From positions 1 through 39,521 of the forward strand of contig CAJONZ010000072.1 in the NCBI GenBank assembly GCA_905236065.1: a DNA stretch of 39,521 bases, read 5' to 3'. Below the pieces are notes generated by a model. The model had not been told where the DNA came from. It did no database searches and saw nothing but the letters and a program-made list of their open reading frames with translations. This document shows positions 21,765-30,618 of this stretch, piece after piece. The first letter of the stretch is position 1. Every line of letters begins with the position of its first letter. A program made the translations under genes and the position numbers. The stretch is from an uncultured Bacteroidaceae bacterium. GTDB taxonomy: Bacteria > Bacteroidota > Bacteroidia > Bacteroidales > Bacteroidaceae.

Positions 21765-23819
21765 TCAAGGAAGGTTGGTTACGATGATGAAACCACCCTG
21801 GTCGGCCATGGTGACTTTCACCTTCTGAGGATTGGAAACCTTGAGTGCGGTTTGCTGGGGCTCACGAGTCTTGGGGTTGTCGCTGTAGAGCGTGGCGCTC
21901 ATGCCTTTCTCCAGCATGGGGAGAGAGAGCGTGAGAGTGAGCGGTGCGCCCGTGGCATTGTTGCCGGCGATGTACCATTGTGCACCGTGGCGACGGGCAA
22001 GGACACAGTACTTGCCGGGATAGCCGTCGATGAAAACCGTTTCGTCCCAGGTGGTGGGAACCTGACGCAGGAAGTCCATGCTGAGTGGCGGGGCAATGGC
22101 GCCCTTGGCATTGAAATCGTATTTGGCCGGGAGTGGCTGCGCGTCGGTGCCGGCAGCGGGCAGGTTTTCGGGCGTGATGGCAAAGTTCTGGATGGGGTTC
22201 TGGAAGAGGACGCAGGTGGCCAGCTCGTGGCAGTCGGTCGTGCGACGTGTGTTGCCGCCCGTGTTGCCCCGGTTGATGTGGCGGTTCATGAAGCAGCCGC
22301 CGAACTCCATGCAGCCGATGGTGTTGCGGATGAAGGGGTGCGTGGCCGCATCCTTGGCCTCCTTGTCGGCTGCGCCTTGGCTGAAGTAGATGTTCTCACT
22401 GGCCAGCACGGCCTCGCTGCCTACGTAGTTGGGGTACATACGCTCCCAGCCACGCGGAATGGTGCAGCCGTGGAAGATGACCATGATGCCGCAGTCGTCG
22501 GCGTCGGTGAGAATCTGCTCGTAGAGGCGCAGGGTCTCCTGCTTGTCGCCGCCGAAGAAATCGACCTTGATGCCCTTCACGCCGAGCTGCTGCATCCAGC
22601 GCATGTACTGCTTGCGGATGATGGGGTCGGACATGATGTTGATGGGGCCCTGCTCAATGTCGTTCCACCAGCCACTGGAGCTGTACCACAGGAAGACATC
22701 GACGCCCTGGCTCTGAGCATAGCGGATGAGGTCGGCCATGCGCTCCTTGCCGATGTTGTTGTCCCACCAGTTGTCGATGAGCACATACTGGAAGCCCATG
22801 CGCTTGGCCAGTTCGATGTACTTCACCTGGTCGTCCCAGCAAATGGAATTATCTTGCCAAACAATCCACGACCACGTGCCTTTACCATATTTATAATTAT
22901 GGGCCGTTTCGTAGCGTGGCTCCACATAGTCCCAGGGCACGGTGGTCTCGACAATGGGTTTCAGCGAATGGCCAACGGTGATGGTGCGCCAAGGCGTTGC
23001 GCCAGGCAAGGCGAAGGCGGGCTCGATGGTGCCGTTGCCGTTGTTTTCCTCTGGCATGGGGAACTCCAGCGTGTAAAGTCCGTCGCCCTTCATGTCGGAA
23101 AGGCGGGATGCGCAGTAACGGCTATCGACCCCCGTTTCTGAAATCAGCACCCAACCGTTCTGTGTGCCCTGCGGAACACGGAACAGGCAGGGGAAGGTGT
23201 AGCCGTGGCCATAGCCGGAACGAGTTGCCATTGGCTCATCGTATTTGTATTCCTCCTCATAGCTGGGTTTGGTGCCCTTCCAGCCAATCATGGCATGGGA
23301 CTGCGGCGTGAGGAAGGTGGTGGTCTGCGAGGGGAAGTCGAAGCCTGTGACCTCCTTCATGATGCGGATAGAGAATTTCTTTTCGTTCACCCGATCCTCC
23401 TGATTCGGTATTCTGTAACGGAAAGCTATGTCGTTATTGCTGACACGGAACTCCACATCAAAATACTGGTTACGGTTGTTTTTCAACTGAATAACCAACT
23501 GGTTGGAATTGACCTGAACTTTGCTGAACTTACTGGCACGGAGGTCATAATCATATTGAAACGTGGCCGTACCCTTGCCCACCCATTTCAGGTTCTGGGA
23601 GAAGTCGCCGATGTTGGCCACGAAGCCAAGGGGAGAGTCGTCGAGCATCTGCTGGCCGTCGTAGGTAACGGAATAGACGGGCTTGCCGTCTTTCAAGTCG
23701 AAGTTGAGTTTCAACTTACCATCTGGGCCAGAGACGGTTACCGTCTGGGCAAAGGATGTGGCACAGAAAGTGAAGAATGCGAGAAGCGAAAAGTGGAAAG
23801 TGAGAAATTTACGTTTCAT
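21765..23819 (-). CDS. Glycoside hydrolase family 97 protein (alpha-galactosidase-like subgroup)
   Basis: The 684-residue protein starts with a signal peptide (MKRKFLTFHFSLLAFFTFCATSFAQ), followed by an N-terminal beta-sandwich (to about 270), a TIM barrel beginning at YKYGKGTWSWIVW, and a C-terminal beta-domain, the GH97 layout. In the barrel, GIKVDFFGGDKQE places Asp420 where the retaining GH97 enzymes have their nucleophile; Glu469 or Glu474 in VGSEAVLASEN are candidates for acid/base. This suggests the retaining (alpha-galactosidase) branch rather than inverting SusB, by analogy only. It should act in the periplasm. It starts 12 bp after the stop of the DHH gene, so the two probably share a transcript. 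No other polysaccharide-utilisation genes are adjacent. Confidence 0.9.
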   Translation of the reverse strand: MKRKFLTFHFSLLAFFTFCATSFAQTVTVSGPDGKLKLNFDLKDGKPVYSVTYDGQQMLDDSPLGFVANIGDFSQNLKWVGKGTATFQYDYDLRASKFSKVQVNSNQLVIQLKNNRNQYFDVEFRVSNNDIAFRYRIPNQEDRVNEKKFSIRIMKEVTGFDFPSQTTTFLTPQSHAMIGWKGTKPSYEEEYKYDEPMATRSGYGHGYTFPCLFRVPQGTQNGWVLISETGVDSRYCASRLSDMKGDGLYTLEFPMPEENNGNGTIEPAFALPGATPWRTITVGHSLKPIVETTVPWDYVEPRYETAHNYKYGKGTWSWIVWQDNSICWDDQVKYIELAKRMGFQYVLIDNWWDNNIGKERMADLIRYAQSQGVDVFLWYSSSGWWNDIEQGPINIMSDPIIRKQYMRWMQQLGVKGIKVDFFGGDKQETLRLYEQILTDADDCGIMVIFHGCTIPRGWERMYPNYVGSEAVLASENIYFSQGAADKEAKDAATHPFIRNTIGCMEFGGCFMNRHINRGNTGGNTRRTTDCHELATCVLFQNPIQNFAITPENLPAAGTDAQPLPAKYDFNAKGAIAPPLSMDFLRQVPTTWDETVFIDGYPGKYCVLARRHGAQWYIAGNNATGAPLTLTLSLPMLEKGMSATLYSDNPKTREPQQTALKVSNPQKVKVTMADQGGFIIVTNLP

Positions 23820-23831
23820 GGCTATTATAAA

Positions 23832-24890
23832 TTATGTATTAGGATTCGTCAGGGGTTCGCGGAAGGCTTCGATGGCCTGTTTTGCCACGTCGATGGCCTG
23901 CTCCATCGTCATGTTCTCCAACCGACCGCCCGCAGCATTGAAGTGGCCGCCGCCATTAAAGAAGCGGGCAGCCATGTCCTTGGCCGAGACGTCGTCATAA
24001 GAGCGGATGGAAACCCAAATCAGGGGTTTCTCGGAGTCTTCGCGCAGGGAGATGGAAAGCCGATGTCCCCGAATAGCCAGCGGCATGTTGACCACCCCCT
24101 CCATGTCGCCCTTCAGGTAGTTGAAGCGTTTCAGTTCCTCCTTGGTGAGGCTGAAGATGGAGGCATGGAGCTCGGGGAAGACCTGTAGCTTCTCGTAGAG
24201 CACGTAGCCCATCAGGCGGAAGCGGTCGGCGGTGAAGAAGTTATTGATGTTGCGCACGATGCGGTCTTTGTCAATGCCTTTGCGAAGCAGTTCGGCCACA
24301 ATCAGGAAGATGTCGGGGTCGTTGCTGTTGAAGGAGAAGCCACCCGTGTCGGTGTACATGCCTGCATAGATATCCTCGGCGGCATGGAGGCTCAGATGGT
24401 CAACGGCACCGATGGCCGTAAACAGGCGGTAAAGCAATTCGCAGGTGCTGCTGCATTCGGGACGCGAGATGACCGTATCGAACAGTTTACGCTCGGGCTC
24501 GATGTGGTGGTCAACCATCAGTTTCTTGCAACGGCGAAGGCCGGTAAAGACCCGTCCCAACTCCTCGCCCATGCGAAAAGCCATGTTGAGGTCGAGCACA
24601 CAGACCAAGTCGGCCATGTTCAACAGATTGTAGGAAAGCGACTTCTGCCGCTCGAACAGCACGATTTTGTCTGCCCCGCTCATCCACTTCAAAAAATCGG
24701 GGAAATAATTGGGCACGATGACGGTGGCGTTTTTCCCCTTCCGTGTCAGGTACTCCCACAAGGCAAGCGTGGAACCAATGGCGTCGCCATCGGGCGACTG
24801 ATGGGCAAGAATCACGACATTTTTGCAATCGTCGAAAAGCTTCTTCACCTGCATTGCCTCCTGGGCTGATATTTTTGTTTTCAGTGTCAT
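23832..24890 (-). CDS. DHH-family phosphoesterase, NrnA-like
   Basis: The 352-residue cytoplasmic protein has both halves of a DHH/DHHA1 phosphoesterase. The manganese-binding motifs are AHQSPDGDAIGS (residues 29-40), VCVLDLN (about 97-102) and the DHH signature VDHHIEP (126-132). A DHHA1 domain ends in GGGHFNAAGG (about 313-322). This is the layout of NrnA, which degrades oligoribonucleotides and 3'-phosphoadenosine 5'-phosphate. It is first in a likely two-gene transcript with GH97 and has a TACCTTTG box just upstream. The family is certain; the precise substrate is not. Confidence 0.92.
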   Translation of the reverse strand: MTLKTKISAQEAMQVKKLFDDCKNVVILAHQSPDGDAIGSTLALWEYLTRKGKNATVIVPNYFPDFLKWMSGADKIVLFERQKSLSYNLLNMADLVCVLDLNMAFRMGEELGRVFTGLRRCKKLMVDHHIEPERKLFDTVISRPECSSTCELLYRLFTAIGAVDHLSLHAAEDIYAGMYTDTGGFSFNSNDPDIFLIVAELLRKGIDKDRIVRNINNFFTADRFRLMGYVLYEKLQVFPELHASIFSLTKEELKRFNYLKGDMEGVVNMPLAIRGHRLSISLREDSEKPLIWVSIRSYDDVSAKDMAARFFNGGGHFNAAGGRLENMTMEQAIDVAKQAIEAFREPLTNPNT

Positions 24891-24910
24891 TGTCAGTCTG
24901 TATTTTCAGG

Positions 24911-24918
24911 CAAAGGTA
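24911..24918 (-). promoter_or_regulatory. -7 box for the DHH-GH97 transcript
   Basis: The minus strand reads TACCTTTG, an exact consensus match, 20 bp before the ATG at 24890. Confidence 0.6.
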
Positions 24919-24992
24919 AAAAGTTTTTGATAACATTGGGCGTTTATTACGTTTTTTAATAAAAATAAAGTGGATTTTCCGTGGTTTTTCCG

Positions 24993-25000
24993 TAATTTTG
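24993..25000 (+). promoter_or_regulatory. -7 box for the coiled-coil protein gene
   Basis: TAATTTTG fits TAnnTTTG and lies 40 bp before the ATG at 25041. No clear -33 element is seen. Confidence 0.5.
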
Positions 25001-25040
25001 CCGCAAAAATAGTATTTAAACCACCGATATATTCATCATT

Positions 25041-25910
25041 ATGAAGAAGTCAAACCTTGTTCTCTCCGTAATTATCGTCCTGCTCATTGCGGGACTGGGC
25101 TTCATCGCCTTCTTGCTGATTGAACAACGCAACGCCAACGAAGAACTGCAAGAACTGGCCGAACTGGACAAAAAGGAAATGGAGGACCAGTACAGGGAGT
25201 TCGACTTGCAATACGGAGAATTACAGAAACAACTGAAAAACGACTCCCTGATTGCACAAATAGAGGAAGAACGCCGCCACACCCAGGAGCTGCTGGAGGA
25301 GTTGGAACGGACAAAAGCCACCGATGCGGCAGAAATCACACGCCTGAAAAAGGAAATCGCCTCGCTCAGAAAGGTGCTGAAAAGCTACATCATGCAGGTG
25401 GATTCGCTAAACAGATTGAACGAGACGCTGGTGGCAGAGAACACCGAAATGAAGAACCAGGTGACGGAGGCCAACACGCAAATCAGTCATTTGTCGAGCG
25501 CTAACACCCAGTTGAAAGACAAAGTGAACATTGCGGCACAGCTGGATGCCACGGGCTTCTGGGTAACGCCAAGGAACAAGAAAGGCAAGGATGCCAAGAA
25601 GGCCAAGGACGTGAAGAAGTTTGCTTTCGGCTTCACCATCGTGAAAAACGTGACGGCAAGCAACGGCGAGCGCGTGGTCTATGCCCGCATCCTGAAGCCG
25701 GACAACTCGGTGATGGGCTCAAAGGGTTCATTCAGCTACGAGAACACCAACCTGGAATACACCGAGAAGAAATATATAGAATATAACGGAGAGGAGCAGA
25801 AAATCACCATGTACAGCGACGTGGAGGAATTTATCGAGGGCGGCACCTACAAGCTGTTTGTCTTCTGCGACAAGCAGATGATTGGGCAGACCTCCTTCAC
25901 CCTGGAATAG
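25041..25910 (+). CDS. Membrane-anchored coiled-coil hypothetical protein
   Basis: The 289-residue protein has an N-terminal membrane helix (about residues 6-27), a long heptad-rich coiled coil (about 28-165; many E, K, L and Q residues), and a C-terminal beta-rich domain from GFWVTPRNKKGKDAK to the end. The topology suggests a single-pass inner-membrane protein with a periplasmic coiled coil. The last domain (FGFTIVKNVTASNGERVVYARIL, YVEFIEGGTYKLFVF-like pattern) is typical of Bacteroidetes proteins of unknown function. It may be co-transcribed with rpe, which follows by 78 bp. No function is assigned. Confidence 0.8.
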   Translation: MKKSNLVLSVIIVLLIAGLGFIAFLLIEQRNANEELQELAELDKKEMEDQYREFDLQYGELQKQLKNDSLIAQIEEERRHTQELLEELERTKATDAAEITRLKKEIASLRKVLKSYIMQVDSLNRLNETLVAENTEMKNQVTEANTQISHLSSANTQLKDKVNIAAQLDATGFWVTPRNKKGKDAKKAKDVKKFAFGFTIVKNVTASNGERVVYARILKPDNSVMGSKGSFSYENTNLEYTEKKYIEYNGEEQKITMYSDVEEFIEGGTYKLFVFCDKQMIGQTSFTLE

Positions 25911-25988
25911 AGGCAGCGCCCTTCCTGTCATTCAAAGCGGTAGCAAATTCTTCATTCTTCATTTTTAACTTTTAATTTTCCCAAAAGA

Positions 25989-26639
25989 ATGCCCATCGTA
26001 TCTCCATCTTTATTGGCTGCCAATTTCGCCGATTTGAAAAGCGACATTGCAATGATAAACCGTTCAGAGGCCGAGTGGCTTCACTTAGACGTGATGGACG
26101 GTGTGTTTGTCCCGAACATCAGTTTTGGTTTCCCCGTACTGGAGGCCGTGGCCAAGCTCTGTGAGAAAAAGCTGGACGTCCACCTGATGATTGTCGAGCC
26201 TGAGAAATTCATCAAGCAAGTAAAGGCACTGGGTGCGTACATGATGAATGTCCACTACGAGGCATGTCCCCACTTGCACCGCGTCATTCAGCAAATTCAC
26301 GAGGCAGGCATGAAAGCAGGCGTCACGCTCAATCCCCATACGCCGGTCTGCGTACTGGAAGACATCATACAGGATGTCGATATGGTGTTGCTGATGACGG
26401 TCAACCCGGGCTTTGGCGGGCAGAAATTCATTGAACATTCCATTGAGAAAGTAAAAGCACTCCGGGCCCTGATTGAGCGCACCAAGTCGAATGCCCTGAT
26501 TGAAGTCGATGGCGGCGTGAACGGAGAAACCGGCAAGCGGCTGGTCGAGGCTGGCACCGACGTGTTGGTGGCTGGCAGCTACGTCTTCAAGGCCGACAAT
26601 CCAGAGGAAAAAATCATTGAGCTAAAAAGTTTGTCATGA
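25989..26639 (+). CDS. rpe: Ribulose-phosphate 3-epimerase
   Basis: Rpe interconverts ribulose 5-phosphate and xylulose 5-phosphate in the pentose phosphate pathway. The 216-residue TIM barrel starts MPIVSPSLLAANFADL. Metal ligands are His32 and Asp34 in WLHLDVMDG and His65 in DVHLMIVEP; the last ligand is the Asp in ALIEVDGGVNG. The phosphate-binding MTVNPGFGGQKF is intact. A T-rich spacer repeat lies directly before the start. The stop overlaps the next gene in ATGA (26636-26639). Identification is certain. Confidence 0.97.
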   Translation: MPIVSPSLLAANFADLKSDIAMINRSEAEWLHLDVMDGVFVPNISFGFPVLEAVAKLCEKKLDVHLMIVEPEKFIKQVKALGAYMMNVHYEACPHLHRVIQQIHEAGMKAGVTLNPHTPVCVLEDIIQDVDMVLLMTVNPGFGGQKFIEHSIEKVKALRALIERTKSNALIEVDGGVNGETGKRLVEAGTDVLVAGSYVFKADNPEEKIIELKSLS

Positions 26640-27301
26640 CAAGAAACATATTTCATTTTTTAGTCTTTATTCTCTGTCTCTTCTGCACCTCTTGCAAAAA
26701 GGGAGAGACGTATGCCGACATGAAAGAGAAAGAAAAAGACGCCATCCAGAATTTCATTGCGAACAATACTTTCGTCGGCCCCATCAACGTCATCAGCGAG
26801 GCCACGTTCAATGCACAAGGGCAGACAACCGACTTGACAAGCAACCAGTTCGTGCTTTTTGAGGACGACGGCATCTACATGCAGATTGTTCGGAAAGGCA
26901 TTGGCAAGACGATGGCCGAGATGGCCATGGAACAGCCCGACAGCACCATCAGCAAAGTCATCCTCTGCCGTTTCCTGGAATACGACATCGAAAACGCCTA
27001 CCAGACAGCCTCAAGCTACAAATCGGGTATCGTGGACAAGATGCTTTGCACCTACACCCATCAGGGGCGCAGCTACACAGCCTATTTCTATGAAGGGGAA
27101 ATGATAAAGACCTACCCTTCCAACACCGCCGTACTAAAAGGCTGGCTGAAGCCGTTGGACTACATCAACCTGGCCAAAACCGCTGGCTCTGGTGAGATTG
27201 CCAAGGTGCGCCTCATCGTCCCCCACTCTTCCGGCACGGCCAACGCCGGTACTTACGTGCTCCCTTTCTACTACGAAATATCCTATCAGTTAGGAAAGTA
27301 G
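26636..27301 (+). CDS. DUF4827 family lipoprotein
   Basis: The 221-residue protein has an N-terminal hydrophobic segment ending in LFCTSC, a plausible lipobox, so it is probably a periplasmic or outer-membrane lipoprotein. The mature part matches my memory of the Bacteroidales family DUF4827, usually found beside glmM, and may have an FKBP-like fold. It overlaps rpe by 4 bp and precedes glmM by 123 bp. The family call is moderately sure; the function is unknown, although the steady neighbourhood with glmM suggests an envelope role. Confidence 0.8.
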   Translation: MTRNIFHFLVFILCLFCTSCKKGETYADMKEKEKDAIQNFIANNTFVGPINVISEATFNAQGQTTDLTSNQFVLFEDDGIYMQIVRKGIGKTMAEMAMEQPDSTISKVILCRFLEYDIENAYQTASSYKSGIVDKMLCTYTHQGRSYTAYFYEGEMIKTYPSNTAVLKGWLKPLDYINLAKTAGSGEIAKVRLIVPHSSGTANAGTYVLPFYYEISYQLGK

Positions 27302-27424
27302 ATTCTGTCCCCCCCCTCTTCCTTTTAGGGCGTGGGGAAAACCATTCGGCTGGACTCTTCCCCTACTGGGAGGAGAGGCTGAAAGGAACTGTACTGCAAC
27401 TATAATCACTTTAAAAAACTATAG

Positions 27425-28834
27425 ATGAGCTTAATCAAATCCATTTCCGGCATCCGTGGAACTATTGGCGGACAAGCCGGTGAGGGTCTCAATCCCCTCG
27501 ACATCGTGAAGTTTACCAGTGCGTATGCCACACTCATACGCCGAACCACACAGGTAAAGTCAAACAAAATCGTCGTAGGCCGCGACGCTCGCATTTCGGG
27601 CGAGATGGTGAAAAACGTGGTTTGCGGCACATTGATGGGCATGGGCTTCGACGTTGTGAACATCGGCCTGGCCTCAACACCCACCACCGAGATTGCCGTC
27701 ACCATGGAAGGTGCCTGTGGTGGCATCATCATCACAGCCAGCCACAACCCGCGCCACTGGAACGCCCTGAAGCTGCTCAACCAGAACGGCGAGTTCCTGA
27801 ACGCAGCCGAAGGTAATGAGGTGCTCCGCATCGCCGAGGCCGAAGACTTCGACTTTGCCGACGTTGACCACCTTGGCAAATACATCGAGGACAATACCTA
27901 CGACCAAAAGCACGTCGAATTGGTGCTCGGCCTCGATTTGGTGGATGTTCCCGCCATCAAAGCCGCAAACTTCAAGGTAGCCTTCGACTCCGTCAACTCT
28001 GTCGGCGGCGTGGTGCTGCCCAAACTGTTCAAGGCGCTGGGCGTCGAGGATGTCACACCGCTCTATGCAGAGCCGACGGGCGACTTCCAGCACAATCCCG
28101 AGCCACTGGAGAAGAACCTCGGCGACATCATGGGCCTCATGGCAAAGGGTGGCAAGGACGTGGCCTTCGTGGTTGACCCTGACGTGGATCGCCTCGCTTT
28201 CATCTGTGAAGACGGTAAAATGTACGGCGAGGAATACACACTGGTCACCGTGGCCGACTACATTCTGAAGCATACTCCCGGTAACACCGTGAGCAACCTT
28301 TCTTCCACCCGTGCCCTGCGCGACGTGACCCGCAAGTACGGCAAGGAATACAACGCCGGTGCCGTGGGCGAAGTCAACGTGGTCACTAAGATGAAGGACA
28401 CCAACGCCGTCATCGGCGGCGAAGGCAATGGCGGTGTCATCTATCCTGCTGCCCACTATGGCCGCGACGCCCTCGTTGGTATCGCCCTCTTCCTGAGCCA
28501 CCTGGCCCATGAGCGTCAGCAGCGTCCGGGACTCACCGTCAGTCAGCTACGTGCGGACTACCCTGCCTACCAGATTGCCAAGAACCGCATCGACCTCGAC
28601 CCAACAACCGACGTGGATGCCATTCTCCTGAAGGTAAAGGCCATGTACGAAAACGAGCCAGGCACAGAGGTCAACGACATCGACGGCGTGAAAATAGACT
28701 TCCCTGACAAGTGGGTACACCTGCGTAAGTCAAATACCGAGCCCATCATCCGCGTCTATTCTGAGGCCAGCACCATGGAGGCCGCCGACGAAATCGGCAA
28801 GAAAATCATGGACGTGGTCTATGCCATGAAATAA
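27425..28834 (+). CDS. glmM: Phosphoglucosamine mutase
   Basis: GlmM converts glucosamine 6-phosphate to glucosamine 1-phosphate for UDP-GlcNAc, feeding peptidoglycan and LPS. The 469-residue protein has all four hexose-phosphate-mutase hallmarks: the phospho-serine loop IITASHNP (Ser106), the metal loop DPDVDRLAF, the sugar-binding GEGNGGVIYP, and the phosphate-binding RKSNTEPIIRVY. The start MSLIKSISGIRGT is the usual Bacteroidetes form. A GC-rich palindromic spacer lies upstream (27305-27385) and a terminator downstream. A few family members act on mannose or glucose phosphates; the sequence pattern favours GlmM. Confidence 0.94.
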   Translation: MSLIKSISGIRGTIGGQAGEGLNPLDIVKFTSAYATLIRRTTQVKSNKIVVGRDARISGEMVKNVVCGTLMGMGFDVVNIGLASTPTTEIAVTMEGACGGIIITASHNPRHWNALKLLNQNGEFLNAAEGNEVLRIAEAEDFDFADVDHLGKYIEDNTYDQKHVELVLGLDLVDVPAIKAANFKVAFDSVNSVGGVVLPKLFKALGVEDVTPLYAEPTGDFQHNPEPLEKNLGDIMGLMAKGGKDVAFVVDPDVDRLAFICEDGKMYGEEYTLVTVADYILKHTPGNTVSNLSSTRALRDVTRKYGKEYNAGAVGEVNVVTKMKDTNAVIGGEGNGGVIYPAAHYGRDALVGIALFLSHLAHERQQRPGLTVSQLRADYPAYQIAKNRIDLDPTTDVDAILLKVKAMYENEPGTEVNDIDGVKIDFPDKWVHLRKSNTEPIIRVYSEASTMEAADEIGKKIMDVVYAMK

Positions 28835-28863
28835 GATTCTACAACATCTTTTTCAGTGTACAA

Positions 28864-28897
28864 AAAATCCGACAACTTTTGTTGCCGGATTTTTATA
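28864..28897. terminator. Bidirectional intrinsic terminator between glmM and plsC
   Basis: The stem AAAATCCG-A-CAAC pairs with GTTG-C-CGGATTTT around a TTTT loop, with one A-C mismatch. It has A and T runs on both sides, so it can stop transcripts from both convergent genes. Confidence 0.85.
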
Positions 28898-28917
28898 TGT
28901 ATATGTAGGTGTCACTG

Positions 28918-29649
28918 TCAGCTTCTGTATTTTTCCACCAGTCCGCCGTTGATGATGTCGTGTACCTGCTGCATCAGTTCCTTGGTGGGCACTTTCTCGT
29001 ACTCTTCGGGAGAGATGGGACGGTGGATAATCATCTGGAGCGTACCTTGGCTGACACTGTAATCGTTGCGAGAGAAAATATCAAAGGAGCCGTTGATGGT
29101 GATGGGTACAATCGGCAGACCGATTTGTCCAGCCAGCATAAAGGCACCGCGCTTGAAATCTCCCATCTTTCCTGTTCGGGTGCGGGTACCTTCAGGGAAG
29201 ATGGCCATGGAGGTGCCGGCCTGTAGCGTAGCTTCGGCCTGACGCACGGCATGGGTGATGCTGGCACGACTCTCGCCCACGAAAATCTGCTTGCTGCGGG
29301 CGCAGGCCAAGCCGATGAAGGGCATCTTACGCAGGTACTCCTTCATCATCCATTTGAAAGGGTTAGGCAGGTAGCCATAGAGCAGGAAGATGTCGAAGTA
29401 GCCCTGATGGTTGGCCAGAAAGACATAGCTCTGATTGCGGTCGAGCTGTTCCATGCCCTCTATCTTCACTTTATGCAGGCAGATGCGACAGGTGAAGCGG
29501 CTCCACCAACGGGGCAGGTACCAAGAGACGTAGCGGGTGTCGCCCAACATGGCAGCGATGACGACCGAGAGTGCCACAAAGATTGTCACCACCACAAACA
29601 AGGGCAACGGAATCAAGTAGGAATATATTTTGTAGAGAACTTTTTTCAT
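28918..29649 (-). CDS. plsC: 1-acyl-sn-glycerol-3-phosphate acyltransferase
   Basis: PlsC acylates lysophosphatidic acid to phosphatidic acid at the inner membrane. The 243-residue protein has an N-terminal membrane segment (about 12-34), the catalytic NHQGYFD (His81, Asp86, the H-x4-D motif) and the substrate-binding FPEGTRTRTG (151-160), followed by GLPIVPITINGSF. It overlaps the upstream metallophosphoesterase in ATGA (29646-29649), so it is last in a tightly coupled operon. An acyltransferase with another acceptor, such as a lyso-ornithine lipid, cannot be excluded. Confidence 0.92.
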   Translation of the reverse strand: MKKVLYKIYSYLIPLPLFVVVTIFVALSVVIAAMLGDTRYVSWYLPRWWSRFTCRICLHKVKIEGMEQLDRNQSYVFLANHQGYFDIFLLYGYLPNPFKWMMKEYLRKMPFIGLACARSKQIFVGESRASITHAVRQAEATLQAGTSMAIFPEGTRTRTGKMGDFKRGAFMLAGQIGLPIVPITINGSFDIFSRNDYSVSQGTLQMIIHRPISPEEYEKVPTKELMQQVHDIINGGLVEKYRS

Positions 29650-30560
29650 TTACTATTTATCATTTTATGATTGGCCCTGCGTAGGGTAATGACATTGATT
29701 TCTGGCCATGCACCAAAGCGGAAGGGAATGAGACAGCCGACTCCCTCGCTGACGCTGAGCACCTGCGAACCCTCGACGAAGGTGCCCGACCATTCGGAAT
29801 AGACCATTTGGACGGGAGACCAGCCGAAGACCTTGAACTGCCCGGCATGGGAATGGCCGGAAAGGGTGAGCTGGACGGAAGTCTGCGGGACAATGTCGTG
29901 CCGCCAATGAGTGGGGTCGTGGGAAAGGAGGACGGTAAAATCCGAACGACGGACACCGCTCAAAGCTTTCGACAGGTCAGCCCGTTTGGGGAAACGCATC
30001 TTAGAATAGCCCTGATTCTCGACACCGGCCAGACAAAGGTGGCTCTTACCACGTCGGATGGTCGTGTGGTCGTTCAGGAGTACGTTCCAGCCATAGCTGC
30101 GCTGACGGCGGATGAGTTCCTGCACATCGTCGGCCCGCTCCCGGTCGGTTAGCGAACGGGCATACAGAGCATAGTCGTGGTTTCCGAGGATGGAATAGAC
30201 ACCGTCGGGGGCTTTCAATTCGGAAAGCATACACTGGAAGCCATCCAACTCAGCAGAGCGAAAGTTCACCAAGTCGCCCGTAAAGACGATGAGGTCTGGG
30301 TGCTGGGCATTGATGAGGTCCATGATTCGCTGTACTTCCATCTCATGCCCGCCCCGGAACGTACCGACATGGAGGTCGGAGAATTGCACAATTTTGTAAC
30401 CATCGAAGTCCAGGGGAAGGTCGTAGAAACAGATGGTCTGCTCATGTACCTGATAGCGGAAACGCCCATAGTGGTAGCCGTATGTCCAAAGGAAGATGAA
30501 GAACAGCAGGAAAGCCATTCCGATGATGAGGGTCATTCTATGTTTCTTTGCTCGTTTCAT
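29646..30560 (-). CDS. Membrane-anchored metallophosphoesterase
   Basis: From the ATG at 30560 (behind CGAGGA) the protein has 304 residues. The frame is open upstream to 30674 but that stretch runs into the T-rich spacer and the end of pyrC, so I prefer the later start. One membrane helix lies near the N-terminus (LIIGMAFLLFFIFLW). The calcineurin-like metal-binding motifs then appear in order: FSDLHVG, FTGDLV, LGNHDY, LLSHDPTH and SGHSHAGQ. It belongs to the YaeI/Icc-like group that includes UDP-2,3-diacylglucosamine hydrolase relatives, but the substrate is unknown. The stop overlaps the plsC start. Confidence 0.88.
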   Translation of the reverse strand: MKRAKKHRMTLIIGMAFLLFFIFLWTYGYHYGRFRYQVHEQTICFYDLPLDFDGYKIVQFSDLHVGTFRGGHEMEVQRIMDLINAQHPDLIVFTGDLVNFRSAELDGFQCMLSELKAPDGVYSILGNHDYALYARSLTDRERADDVQELIRRQRSYGWNVLLNDHTTIRRGKSHLCLAGVENQGYSKMRFPKRADLSKALSGVRRSDFTVLLSHDPTHWRHDIVPQTSVQLTLSGHSHAGQFKVFGWSPVQMVYSEWSGTFVEGSQVLSVSEGVGCLIPFRFGAWPEINVITLRRANHKMINSK

Positions 30561-30618
30561 TCCTCGGTTGGGATGCAGCGGGGCTTTGAAAAGTGATAAG
30601 TAAAAAGTGAAAAATATG

